Shown here: one piece after another, positions 1-8,095 of the stretch
Position numbering within the stretch: position 1 is the first letter of the stretch
Layout of the letters: each line of letters opens with the position of its first letter
DNA from: Psychrobacter pygoscelis
Lineage (GTDB): Bacteria > Pseudomonadota > Gammaproteobacteria > Pseudomonadales > Moraxellaceae
Direction: 5' to 3'
Assembly: GCF_004335015.1 (NCBI RefSeq)
Contig: NZ_RQRU01000005.1
Coordinates: 124,001-188,000 of the forward strand
Length of the DNA stretch: 64,000 nucleotides
Position numbers and translations under genes: made by a program
Notes under the pieces: model-generated
The model's input: only the letters and a program-made list of their open reading frames with translations
Told to the model about the DNA's origin: nothing
Database searches by the model: none

Positions 1-837
1 TGCCGCTATCAAGGACTGATAAGCCGCTCTGGTCTTAGTCGGTTTATGAGCAAATAATCTATGTATCGTCGTATCGTCGAGCTTTTGATTTTTTATACGC
101 ACAAATTCAGCCTCAGGAATTAGCTCCTCTTTCCACTTCGCCCAAAACTTCTCTGGCGTCCCACACGTCGCGTATAACCCGTCGTGACCATTAATGGCGA
201 GGAGTAATTGGCTGAAGGCGTAGAGATGCGGAATCTCCTTTTGACCTTGATTGCGGATATGCTGAGACACCGCCTCTAGCGTCGTCGATTTGCCCGCCTT
301 TGACGAGTCTGGGCGCTTGGCCTCAATCACTACCCAAGGCAAGCCATTGACAAAGCAGACGATATCCGGAACTCGATTGCCTGTACCTTCAGCGTTTAGT
401 ACCACCAGCTCTTCGCTGCAATGAAAGACGTTATTGTCGATATTGTGCCAGTCGATCAGCTGGATGGTCGGCGAGGCCTTTTTGCCATCGATAAACTCGG
501 TCACCGTCACGCCGTAGATCATCGCGTCATACAGGCGTTCATTCGCCGCTTGCAATCCAAGGTTCATCGCCGGGGTCAGCTCGTGCATCACCTTGTCTAT
601 CGCTGCCTCAGATAGCGGATACTCTTGACCGGCGAAGTTAAAGGTCTGGCGCGATAAAAAGTCCCGCATCACTGAGGTTAAGACGACTTGCTGGCTGCTC
701 TTGTCCGCTACTTGCTTACCACGCAAGGCATTGCATTCAGTTGGAGGCAGGTATTGATAGCCAAGATTGCACAGTAGCGCTAAGGCTGGGATTTTGGCGC
801 TGAACTCTTCGGCGAAGTTGATGGTAGGATTGGTCAT
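1..837 (-). CDS. hsdR: Type I restriction enzyme R subunit, N-terminal part (runs off left edge)
   Basis: The frame is open from an ATG at 837 to the first base of the window, so 279 codons are seen and the C-terminal helicase part lies outside. The N-terminal nuclease domain is clear: a PD at residues 157-158 followed by E172 and K174 (VVIEAKRP) forms the PD-(D/E)xK motif of HsdR endonuclease domains. HsdR joins HsdM and HsdS to make the complex that translocates and cuts DNA lacking the host methylation. It is the last gene of a minus-strand cluster hsdM-hsdS-unknown-unknown-hsdR and is separated from the preceding gene by about 210 bp, so it may have its own promoter. The ribosome binding site is weak. 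Integrity beyond the edge cannot be judged. Confidence 0.93.
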   Translation of the reverse strand, partial: MTNPTINFAEEFSAKIPALALLCNLGYQYLPPTECNALRGKQVADKSSQQVVLTSVMRDFLSRQTFNFAGQEYPLSEAAIDKVMHELTPAMNLGLQAANERLYDAMIYGVTVTEFIDGKKASPTIQLIDWHNIDNNVFHCSEELVVLNAEGTGNRVPDIVCFVNGLPWVVIEAKRPDSSKAGKSTTLEAVSQHIRNQGQKEIPHLYAFSQLLLAINGHDGLYATCGTPEKFWAKWKEELIPEAEFVRIKNQKLDDTTIHRLFAHKPTKTRAAYQSLIAA

Positions 838-1047
838 GTCTGCCCACTTTACTGACAAAAGGTATGGTCGTTTTAATGATTGTAGCCCAAAACTCTATAG
901 AAGATGCCATAAATAGGCAAAGAAAAACCGCCAAGGTTGCGCGATACCCAAAGGGCACTAATCGTGGCGGTTATGTTGGGTATGTATAAGTTGATAATTA
1001 TTATAATGGCAATGTTCGTTTAAGAAAAAATAAGTCCTATAGTTTTT

Positions 1048-1806
1048 TCATAACCCATTCTGACTCTCAATAACTTGTATATTATTAGTAGCTATATCAA
1101 AAACGGGATCTTTCGTTAAATAGGTATCATTAAAGTCAGGATTTTCAATCAAATATTTCTCGATTTTTTTAGAACTAGTCATCTCGGAAAAAATATTTAG
1201 AAATAAGCCAGAACCCCATAACATTACTATTATATAGACAATAATTACAATAGCCGATCCTAGCTCATCTTTAAATAAAATACTAGAAAAATCCATCATA
1301 AACAAAAAACTTATAAGGAATATCGTTAATAATGTCGCTATAACAGCTAGTACCAGAAAGAAAATGCCAGAGAATATTCCAAAAAACTTTTCTAATTTAT
1401 TTATTGATACTTTAAGTCGATTGTCCTCATAAGATAAGTGAATTCTAGCTCTCTTAAAATTGGATAAAGTTATGTCACCCTTTGAATGCTCATGTAACTC
1501 CAAAATAGCATGACGTAAATAAAAATCTAACCTCATGCCAGTAGATTGATAAAAATAGTCTTCAGCTATCTGCTTTTGTATGCTTTTCCGTGTCAGTGCG
1601 TCTAAGTATGGAGATTCTAAATATTTTTCCTTATCTCTAATATTTCTTCGTCGAGCATATGAGAAAGCATCCATGAACTCTCTAAGCTTCTGGGGGTTTA
1701 GCAATATTCTTAGTAATGTAATTGAAATTATTATTACTGGTGCCCATATGCCAAAACTTTCATACAGCTCCTTGAAGCTTTCTACATTCATCATGTCTCT
1801 CTTCAT
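1048..1806 (-). CDS. Hypothetical multi-pass membrane protein inside the hsd locus
   Basis: A 252-residue protein that I do not recognise. A hydrophobic segment lies near residues 18-37, a strongly hydrophobic stretch at about 142-175, and another at about 185-208, giving three or four membrane spans. Between spans 1 and 2 is a charged, mostly helical cytoplasmic-type region; the C-terminal 45 residues are soluble. The DNA is visibly AT-rich compared with hsdM, as is that of its upstream neighbour, which suggests the two arrived together. It starts 55 bp after the stop of the 398-residue gene and is co-oriented with hsdM, hsdS and hsdR. ATG codons at 1806, 1794 and 1791 are all possible starts. 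No catalytic motif is visible; a role as a defence accessory is inferred only from position. Confidence 0.75.
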   Translation of the reverse strand: MKRDMMNVESFKELYESFGIWAPVIIISITLLRILLNPQKLREFMDAFSYARRRNIRDKEKYLESPYLDALTRKSIQKQIAEDYFYQSTGMRLDFYLRHAILELHEHSKGDITLSNFKRARIHLSYEDNRLKVSINKLEKFFGIFSGIFFLVLAVIATLLTIFLISFLFMMDFSSILFKDELGSAIVIIVYIIVMLWGSGLFLNIFSEMTSSKKIEKYLIENPDFNDTYLTKDPVFDIATNNIQVIESQNGL

Positions 1807-1861
1807 CTACTTAGAGTTTAAACAGTGCGTGCAGCGCACCTTACTATATATAAATGTTACT

Positions 1862-3058
1862 TCAGTCCCTACGAGTCGCTATTTGTACTATTTCAGGAAG
1901 TCCAGGCATAGTAGGACTGGAATCACCAGATATCAGCCCTGAATCTACTCGACTGAACAAAGACTGTAATACGATACTTCTAGAATCAGTATCAAGATCT
2001 GCGCCTTCATTAATTAATGATAAATATAAATGGGTTAATTGTTCACGTTCCTCAGCATCGCGCTGTAAATGATAAGAGCTGAATGTCATTTTTGAAACGG
2101 CTTTTATGGCAAATGCATAGATTGATAACAGTGTAATGAAGAGCACGACACCTTGTAAACTCTCGACACCTAATGCAATAGCGTCTTTTTGAACGTAGAT
2201 CCAAATAGCAAGTAAGACTACAAGCCCCACTAACCCTGAAATCACTAGCCCTGTTAGCCTCCTAGCCCATAAGTCCCCCGACTCTTTAAAATTCTTGGCT
2301 TTCTTTTCCCAATATTCTGCTGGCTTTGCTAGTCTTAATTTTTCTTCGTAAGTACTTTCTAATTTTACTACCTTTTCAGACCATTTTTCATACTCTTTTT
2401 CAAACTTATCTACTTGGCGCTGACTAGTATCGTTATATTTTTTCGCTGCGTCTGAAACCCAGTCTTTGAATACTTTTTGAGATTCAGTTGCCTCTTCAAA
2501 TAAATTATTTTTTATTGATAAAATCTCACTTCTTAACTGATCGATAGAAGCCTCTTCCGCGTCTCTACGAGAAGTTAACTTTTCTTCCCCTTGCATTTCG
2601 AATTCGTAGGCAAGAATCGAACCAAATAATGATTCACGGTGATTATCAATATTGACACTATCTATAAAAACTTTGAAAAATGCATTTGCAGTTCTCACAT
2701 CATATTTTTCTAGAATTTTTAGCCCTCTAATGACAAAGGGACGTGATGAAGATAACCAGTTCGATCTTAGGTCACTAAGTTTTGAGTGCATATATTCAAT
2801 ACTTGTAGAGTCATCACTTGCTAATCTTTCTAACTGACTTTTCAACTCCTTCAAAAGATGCAATGAATATTGCATCAAAATTAAAGGAGAATTATTATTC
2901 AAACAACCTAGATCTCCTAGGCCTGTTAGTTCATTTTCATATTTAACCCAAAAATCAAATTCATCATCTATAAATACTTTCAATTCCTTGAAGTTAGGGA
3001 AACTAAAATTTAAACCCAATCTATCTTCAAATTTAAAATAATTCTTGTTATCTTCCAT
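1862..3058 (-). CDS. Coiled-coil membrane protein (DUF6161-like), coupled to hsdS
   Basis: The ATG at 3058 overlaps the hsdS stop as TGATG, which implies translational coupling; a TTG one codon earlier is also open but less likely. The 398-residue protein has an N-terminal globular part, a long charged region likely to form coiled coil at about residues 165-260, and two hydrophobic segments near 268-290 and 298-320. A conserved-looking C-terminal stretch around HLQRDAEEREQLTHLYLSL follows. The order of these parts and the C-terminal pattern resemble DUF6161 proteins as I remember them, but this is not verified. The gene is AT-rich. Its function is unknown; coupling to the specificity subunit suggests it is made together with the restriction complex. 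Confidence 0.8.
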   Translation of the reverse strand: MEDNKNYFKFEDRLGLNFSFPNFKELKVFIDDEFDFWVKYENELTGLGDLGCLNNNSPLILMQYSLHLLKELKSQLERLASDDSTSIEYMHSKLSDLRSNWLSSSRPFVIRGLKILEKYDVRTANAFFKVFIDSVNIDNHRESLFGSILAYEFEMQGEEKLTSRRDAEEASIDQLRSEILSIKNNLFEEATESQKVFKDWVSDAAKKYNDTSQRQVDKFEKEYEKWSEKVVKLESTYEEKLRLAKPAEYWEKKAKNFKESGDLWARRLTGLVISGLVGLVVLLAIWIYVQKDAIALGVESLQGVVLFITLLSIYAFAIKAVSKMTFSSYHLQRDAEEREQLTHLYLSLINEGADLDTDSRSIVLQSLFSRVDSGLISGDSSPTMPGLPEIVQIATRRD

Positions 3059-4281
3059 CAAGCTACCTCCCCATCCACCAAAACCCGTCTCTTACCCGTC
3101 AAAAGCTGCTGCATCAAAGCCCTCTTCTCCTGCTGCAAATCAGCAAGCTGCTGCTGAAGTAGCTCAATCTCGCGGTCAGCGTTGGTTAATACGGTAGCGA
3201 TTTTTTGTTGTTCTTCTAAACTAGGGAGGTTTAAACGAAACTCTTTAACCATACCTGCATTTAAATTAGCCTGAGTTCCTTGTTGCCCCATTTGAGCAAT
3301 TCTTTTCTTCAGATTACTTAAATAATAGTATAAATAAAGGTTATTTAACTTTTCAGAAGGCCTTATACCTAAAATTGCTTGAGATGAAGAAACTGGAATA
3401 TCTGCAATACTACACTCACCGATTGATGCATACATTGCATAAAGTATCGTTCCTTTAGGATAAAGACGAGCGCTACTGCTTAAAAGCCCTTCTTCTGTTA
3501 AATATCTTTCTGTAATAGATATCCATTTTCCATATTTCGTCATGTCAGAAATAGATACCCAAGGAATATCACCTCCATAATACGCCTTGACAGTTGATTT
3601 TGGCGTTCCCCCACTATTCATGGCTGCGACATCACCTAATTTAACTTTTTCCCACTCACCCGAAAACCGCACCCCAGAATCATCCAACAAACGCTGTTTA
3701 CCCGTCAAAAGCTGCTGCATCAACGCCTTTTTTTGCTGCTGGCTATTGTCAATCAAGCGCTCGGTGGTGCTAATCGCTTTATCCCAAGTCGCTAGGATTT
3801 TGGCTATTTTTTGTTGTTCTGGTAATGGAGGTAAGTTTACTGGATGATGCTTTAGTAAGTTGGTATCTAACCGCCCAGTACCGTGTCCAGCAGTACTGAC
3901 GAGATTCATAATCTTATGTCTCTCTCCTACTAATAAAAAAGATAAATATAGACCGTCTACATTTTTTGAAGGAATTAGAGCTTTTAGGTCTTGGTTGAAT
4001 GAAACTTCTCGTGTTGTATAGCCCACAGGAAAATCTTTTAGTAATGTCATGCCCCTAACTAAAATTAATACAGTACCTTTTGGTACTTTTTTAGCTATTG
4101 TAAAACCTTCTTTAGTTAATTTATCAATACTGCTATATAAGTAATGAGATTTTAAATCTTTTCCAGAAATCCAAGGCTCAGTTCCATTCCAATATGACTG
4201 ATTCTGCTTACTAGGTGTCCCACCTGATAGAAAGGTTGCTAAGTTATCAATCTCTGTTGCTTTCCATCCCTTAGGCACCAT
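3058..4281 (-). CDS. hsdS: Type I restriction-modification specificity subunit
   Basis: HsdS recognises the target sequence for both methylation and restriction. The 407-residue protein has the usual two-fold layout: target recognition domain 1 (about residues 5-150), a conserved helical region beginning PLPEQQKIAKIL, target recognition domain 2 starting around WEKVKLGDVAA, and a second conserved region beginning SLEEQQKIATVL. Each half ends with a near-identical (K/R)ALMQQLLTGK segment. I chose the ATG at 4281, which has AAGGAG seven bases upstream and overlaps the end of hsdM by 11 bases; an upstream in-frame start at 4320 lies inside hsdM and has no such site. The first recognition domain cannot be matched to a target by eye. 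Confidence 0.95.
   Translation of the reverse strand: MVPKGWKATEIDNLATFLSGGTPSKQNQSYWNGTEPWISGKDLKSHYLYSSIDKLTKEGFTIAKKVPKGTVLILVRGMTLLKDFPVGYTTREVSFNQDLKALIPSKNVDGLYLSFLLVGERHKIMNLVSTAGHGTGRLDTNLLKHHPVNLPPLPEQQKIAKILATWDKAISTTERLIDNSQQQKKALMQQLLTGKQRLLDDSGVRFSGEWEKVKLGDVAAMNSGGTPKSTVKAYYGGDIPWVSISDMTKYGKWISITERYLTEEGLLSSSARLYPKGTILYAMYASIGECSIADIPVSSSQAILGIRPSEKLNNLYLYYYLSNLKKRIAQMGQQGTQANLNAGMVKEFRLNLPSLEEQQKIATVLTNADREIELLQQQLADLQQEKRALMQQLLTGKRRVLVDGEVA
3092..3117. repeat. Direct repeat within hsdS, copy 1
   Basis: A 26-bp stretch in the distal conserved region of hsdS is identical to 3698-3723. It encodes the MQQLLTGK segment at the end of target recognition half 2. Identical repeats around a recognition domain can serve as sites for domain exchange or deletion. 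Confidence 0.9.
3698..3723. repeat. Direct repeat within hsdS, copy 2
   Basis: This 26-bp stretch in the central conserved region of hsdS is identical to 3092-3117. The two repeats are in the same frame and bracket the second target recognition domain. Confidence 0.9.
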
Positions 4282-5803
4282 AACCCAACTCCTTAAGATA
4301 CCCGTCCATCTCCGCCTCAAGCGCCGCCAATTCCGCCTTTAACGCCAGACGCTCAGTCCGCACCGCCTCTAAATCGATCTCTTCCTCTTCCTCAAAGGTA
4401 TCGACATAGCGCGGAATGTTGAGGTTAAAGTTATTCTCTTTGATCTCCTCAAGCGTTGCGAGATAGGCATATTTATCGACACTCGCGCGTGCTTGATAGG
4501 TCTCGACGATCTTAGCGATATTCTCAGCGGTGAGCTGGTTTTGATTCTTTCCCGATTTATACTCATTACTGGCATCGATGAACAGTACTTTGTCATCCGC
4601 TTTATTCTTTTTGAAGATTAAAATTGCCGCAGGGATGCCCGTGCCGAAGAATAGCTTTTCGGGTAGGCCAATGACGGTATCGAGTAAGTTTTCCTCAATC
4701 AATTGCTGGCGAATTTTGCCCTCAGAAGAGCCACGAAATAGCACGCCATGCGGCACGACCACCCCCATGCGACCGGTATCAGGCTTCATCGTCTCGATCA
4801 TATGACTGATAAAAGCATAATCGCCCTTGGTCTTGGGCGGAACACCCCGGTGAAAGCGGTTATAGGGATCGTCTGCGGCGTCATCATAGCCCCACTTCTT
4901 CAAGGAAAAAGGCGGGTTGGCGGTCACCACATCGAAGTGCAATAAGCGCTTGCCATCGGTATCTAACAACAGCGGATTACGGATGGTATCGCCCCACTCG
5001 ATACGGTGGTTGTCCTCACCGTGCAGGAACATATTCATCTTCGCCAGCGCCCACGTCGAGCCGATGGCCTCTTGCCCGAATAGCGCGTATTCCTTAGTGC
5101 CAGAATTGCTGCGTATCTTTGCGCCGCACTTCATCAGTAGCGAGCCGGAGCCGCACGCAGGGTCGCAGATACTATCGCCCTTGACGGGTGCTAGCAAGGT
5201 GGCGAGCAGATCAGACACCTCAGGCGGCGTATAGAACTCGCCAGCGCTAGCGCCGCCCTCAGCGGCGAAATACTTGATCAGATACTCATAAGCATTACCG
5301 ATCACATCCAAGCTGCCGACCCGCTCAGCGCTTAGATTAAGGATGTCTTTGCCGAAGTCTTCTAACAGGTGACGCAGCAGCTCGTTTTTTTGTTTTTCTT
5401 GACCAAGCTTATCGGTATTAAAGCTGATGTCTTGGAAGACATTGGTCAGCTTGGCGCCATTGGCCTCTTCAATCGCGTGCAAGGCTTGGTCGATGCGCTG
5501 ACCATTACCCGGCTGATGGCGCTGCTCGTATAAGTCCCAAAAGCTCGCGCCTTCTGGCAATACGAAGCGCTGCGTGCCCATCATCGCGGTGATCAGCTCA
5601 GGGTGATCACCATGCTCAGCCACCAGCTGGTTGTACTCGTCACGGTACAGATCAGAGATGTACTTGAGGAACAGCATGGTCAGGATAAAGTCTTTGTAAG
5701 TATCGGCACTGATGACGCCGCGAAAGGTGTCGCAGGCATTCCAGACGGCTTTATTAATGTCGTCTTGATTGACTTGGCTTTGATTGACTTGGCTGCTGGG
5801 CAT
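4271..5803 (-). CDS. hsdM: Type I restriction-modification N6-adenine methyltransferase subunit
   Basis: This 510-residue protein methylates adenine in the HsdS-defined target using S-adenosylmethionine. An N-terminal helical domain (about residues 12-150) precedes the methyltransferase domain. The AdoMet-binding motif I is DPACGSG at 214-220 and the catalytic motif IV is NPPF at 296-299; both are intact, so the enzyme should be active. The length is typical for the family. The start has AAGGAA ten bases upstream. It is the first gene of the hsd cluster and overlaps hsdS. Base composition is close to that of neighbouring housekeeping genes and unlike the two AT-rich genes downstream. Confidence 0.97.
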   Translation of the reverse strand: MPSSQVNQSQVNQDDINKAVWNACDTFRGVISADTYKDFILTMLFLKYISDLYRDEYNQLVAEHGDHPELITAMMGTQRFVLPEGASFWDLYEQRHQPGNGQRIDQALHAIEEANGAKLTNVFQDISFNTDKLGQEKQKNELLRHLLEDFGKDILNLSAERVGSLDVIGNAYEYLIKYFAAEGGASAGEFYTPPEVSDLLATLLAPVKGDSICDPACGSGSLLMKCGAKIRSNSGTKEYALFGQEAIGSTWALAKMNMFLHGEDNHRIEWGDTIRNPLLLDTDGKRLLHFDVVTANPPFSLKKWGYDDAADDPYNRFHRGVPPKTKGDYAFISHMIETMKPDTGRMGVVVPHGVLFRGSSEGKIRQQLIEENLLDTVIGLPEKLFFGTGIPAAILIFKKNKADDKVLFIDASNEYKSGKNQNQLTAENIAKIVETYQARASVDKYAYLATLEEIKENNFNLNIPRYVDTFEEEEEIDLEAVRTERLALKAELAALEAEMDGYLKELGYGA

Positions 5804-6434
5804 GTCTTATTCCTTGCTTAGGGCTTAACTCTGAACAAAATCGTTGGGGATTGATGAGAATTGCTGGGTAGTGGTGGGTAATTATAAGGGCTAATGATAG
5901 CAGTGTGCGAGAAGTTATGAAGGGGAATTTACTTGGTGAGTGTTGTAGAATTAAATGGTTGCACCGCTCATGATAACTGCAAGCGTAGCAGCCTTGGGGA
6001 GATCTTTAGCCTTGCCATAAGAGCCGTCAAAAACGGCATACCCTTTTAGGCTTGCCAAAAGAGCTTGCGTCAAGAGAAACTCACTGAAAGCCAACCCCCT
6101 TCTTTGACTAATAGGCTGATTTATAAAAAATGGGGTAATCTTAGCTAACGTAGCGCTTTTTAGCCTCGATAGCAGCGGTATCCTGCTCGGCTAGGCAGGG
6201 CGGGCCTAGTAGCTGATGGCATTCCTGCTCAGCGAGACTACCCTCAGCTAAGTGCCCGCAACCTGCCCAGCCGAGCAGATACAAGCGAATAGCGAGATTG
6301 GCTACCATGTATAAAAGCGCCAATAACTCCCCCTCTATAGTTAGTAGCGTTATTTAGCGGCTTGGCTTAAATAAGGATTTTGCTATATATTAAGAGGCAA
6401 CGGCAATTAAATACTAATAGGACGCTCCCCACGA
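5804..6434. other. Intergenic region between hsdM and cls
   Basis: No gene is supported here. A TATAAT-like hexamer on the minus strand at 5881-5886 could be the -10 element of the hsd operon; no convincing -35 is seen. The right half holds one copy of the dispersed intergenic repeat (6161-6305). A short minus-strand open frame at 6141-6323 is simply a read-through of that repeat. Confidence 0.6.
6161..6305 (+). repeat. Dispersed intergenic repeat, copy A (centre inverted)
   Basis: The outer parts match copies C and D in direct orientation: TAGCC and GCGGTATCCTG at the left, and CAGATACAAGCGAATAGCG then GATTGGCT at the right (also shared with copy B). The arms at 6181-6205 and 6254-6280 form a long imperfect inverted repeat. 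The central segment, about 6206-6256, matches the other copies only as its reverse complement: CAGGAATGCC and GTAGTCTCGCTGA are found on the minus strand here and on the plus strand in B, C and D. Confidence 0.85.
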
Positions 6435-7934
6435 ATGGCCGCAACGACAATCACCGACTTAAGGCTGCTTGATATCACCTTTACCGATATTTTGCTGACC
6501 ATTCACTTTGTATTATTGCTACTGATTACCTTACGGATTTTATCACGCTATGATTTGACTGCCTCGGCCCGATTGGCTTGGTTTGTGGTGATCTTGTCCC
6601 TGCCTTATATCGGTGTCATCGTCTACTGGATGTTTGGTGAGATTCATCTGGGTCGCGCCATCACGCATGAGCACCGCGATGTGATTCAGCAATTGCATGA
6701 TAAAGATCCTGAGGTACTGGGCGCGCCGCAGACGCTGTATCGCCATATCGCGCCTGAGTATCAAGCGGCATTTGCTTATGGCGCGGCGGTGACAGGCTTT
6801 CATACGACGATGGGCAACCGCGCTGAGCTTATGCCGAGTGCCGCGGCGGCGCGCGCGCGAATGATCGAAGATTTTGACGCGGCGACCGATCACATTCATG
6901 TCATGTACTACATCTGGCTAACCGATGAGACGGGCATCAATACGGCCAAAGCGCTAATCCGAGCGGCAAAACGTGGGGTGACGTGCCGAGCCATGGTCGA
7001 TGGCATGGGTTCGCGCAAGATGATCGGCTCAAAGGTCTGGCAAGAGATGGCGGCCGCTGGCGTTCAGCTGGGCGTTGCCCTACCGTTTAACAACCTCATA
7101 AAGGTGCTGCTCACCAGCCGCATAGACCTACGCAACCACCGCAAGATTACCATTATCGATGGGCGTATTACCCACTGCGGCAGTCAAAACTGCGCTGACC
7201 CTGAGTTTCGGGTCAAGCCTAAGTACGCGCCGTGGGTCGATATCATGACGCGCTTTGAGGGGCCTGTGGTCGCACAGAACCAGATGCTATTCGCTAGCGA
7301 CTGGATGATGGCCAATCCAGAGACGCCGCTTGAGGTCTTTAAATACCCGACGGCTAACGTGAGCAAAGATAATAAACCGATCGACGGCATAGCGGCGCAA
7401 GTGTTTTCTGATGGGCCGACTCAGCGCCAAGGCAGTACGCCGCAGTTTTTGAGTACGCTAATCAGCCAAGCTCAGCATAAGCTGATAATCTCCACGCCTT
7501 ACTTTGTGCCGGATTATTCGCTGGTCAATGCCATTTGCGCCACAGCCTATCGCGGTGTCGAGGTCATCATGATAGTCCCCAAAAACAACGACTCCTTCGT
7601 CGTGGCCGCCACCAGTCGCAGCCATTACTGGCAGCTGTTAGAGGCAGGGGTGAGGATTTACGAGTTTAACGGCGGTCTTTTGCATGCCAAGACCTTGACC
7701 ATCGACGGCGAGATCGGCTTGATTGGCTCGACCAATTTGGACTTGCGCAGTTTTGATTTGAATTACGAGAATAATATCGTCTTCAATGATTCCGCACTGA
7801 CGGCGGATATTATCCAGCGGCAATATGACTATATTAGGCACTCGGATGAAGTGACTAAGACGCAGGTAGCGAGCTGGTCGCTGCCTAAGCGGATTTGGAA
7901 TAATGTGGTGGCGACTATTGGACCGGTTTTATAA
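6435..7934 (+). CDS. cls: Cardiolipin synthase (phospholipase D family)
   Basis: The enzyme joins two phosphatidylglycerol molecules into cardiolipin at the inner membrane. The 499-residue protein has two N-terminal membrane spans (about residues 15-35 and 48-68) separated by a short linker, as in ClsA-type enzymes. Two phospholipase D motifs follow: HRKITIIDG starting near residue 235, and HAKTLTIDG with GSTNLDLRS starting near 417. Both catalytic His-Lys-Asp sets are intact and the length is normal. It stands alone on the plus strand, with a dispersed repeat in its upstream region. The ribosome binding site is weak (AGGA at some distance). Family assignment is firm; which Cls paralogue it is cannot be told. 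Confidence 0.94.
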   Translation: MAATTITDLRLLDITFTDILLTIHFVLLLLITLRILSRYDLTASARLAWFVVILSLPYIGVIVYWMFGEIHLGRAITHEHRDVIQQLHDKDPEVLGAPQTLYRHIAPEYQAAFAYGAAVTGFHTTMGNRAELMPSAAAARARMIEDFDAATDHIHVMYYIWLTDETGINTAKALIRAAKRGVTCRAMVDGMGSRKMIGSKVWQEMAAAGVQLGVALPFNNLIKVLLTSRIDLRNHRKITIIDGRITHCGSQNCADPEFRVKPKYAPWVDIMTRFEGPVVAQNQMLFASDWMMANPETPLEVFKYPTANVSKDNKPIDGIAAQVFSDGPTQRQGSTPQFLSTLISQAQHKLIISTPYFVPDYSLVNAICATAYRGVEVIMIVPKNNDSFVVAATSRSHYWQLLEAGVRIYEFNGGLLHAKTLTIDGEIGLIGSTNLDLRSFDLNYENNIVFNDSALTADIIQRQYDYIRHSDEVTKTQVASWSLPKRIWNNVVATIGPVL

Positions 7935-8095
7935 CGCCAATACTCAGACAATAGTCAGCGTATTATCGTATATTTGCTTAGCGTCCTTAACAAATCCCTC
8001 CTCAATCCTCCCTTTAAAAAAGGGAAAAAGCTAAAGCTTTTTATGACTATAAAAAAGCTGAAACTGATAGTGAAATTCTATTGTCTTGTTAATAG

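Noticed and set aside
737..958. Minus-strand open frame overlapping the hsdR start
   Set aside because: It overlaps the well-supported N-terminus of hsdR in another frame and shows no family pattern.
1..5803. hsd locus as part of a prophage or integrative element
   Set aside because: No integrase, attachment site, tRNA junction or phage structural gene is visible within the window; the left side is unseen.
6141..6323. Minus-strand open frame of 60 codons
   Set aside because: It lies almost wholly inside dispersed repeat copy A; the other copies do not keep the frame open.
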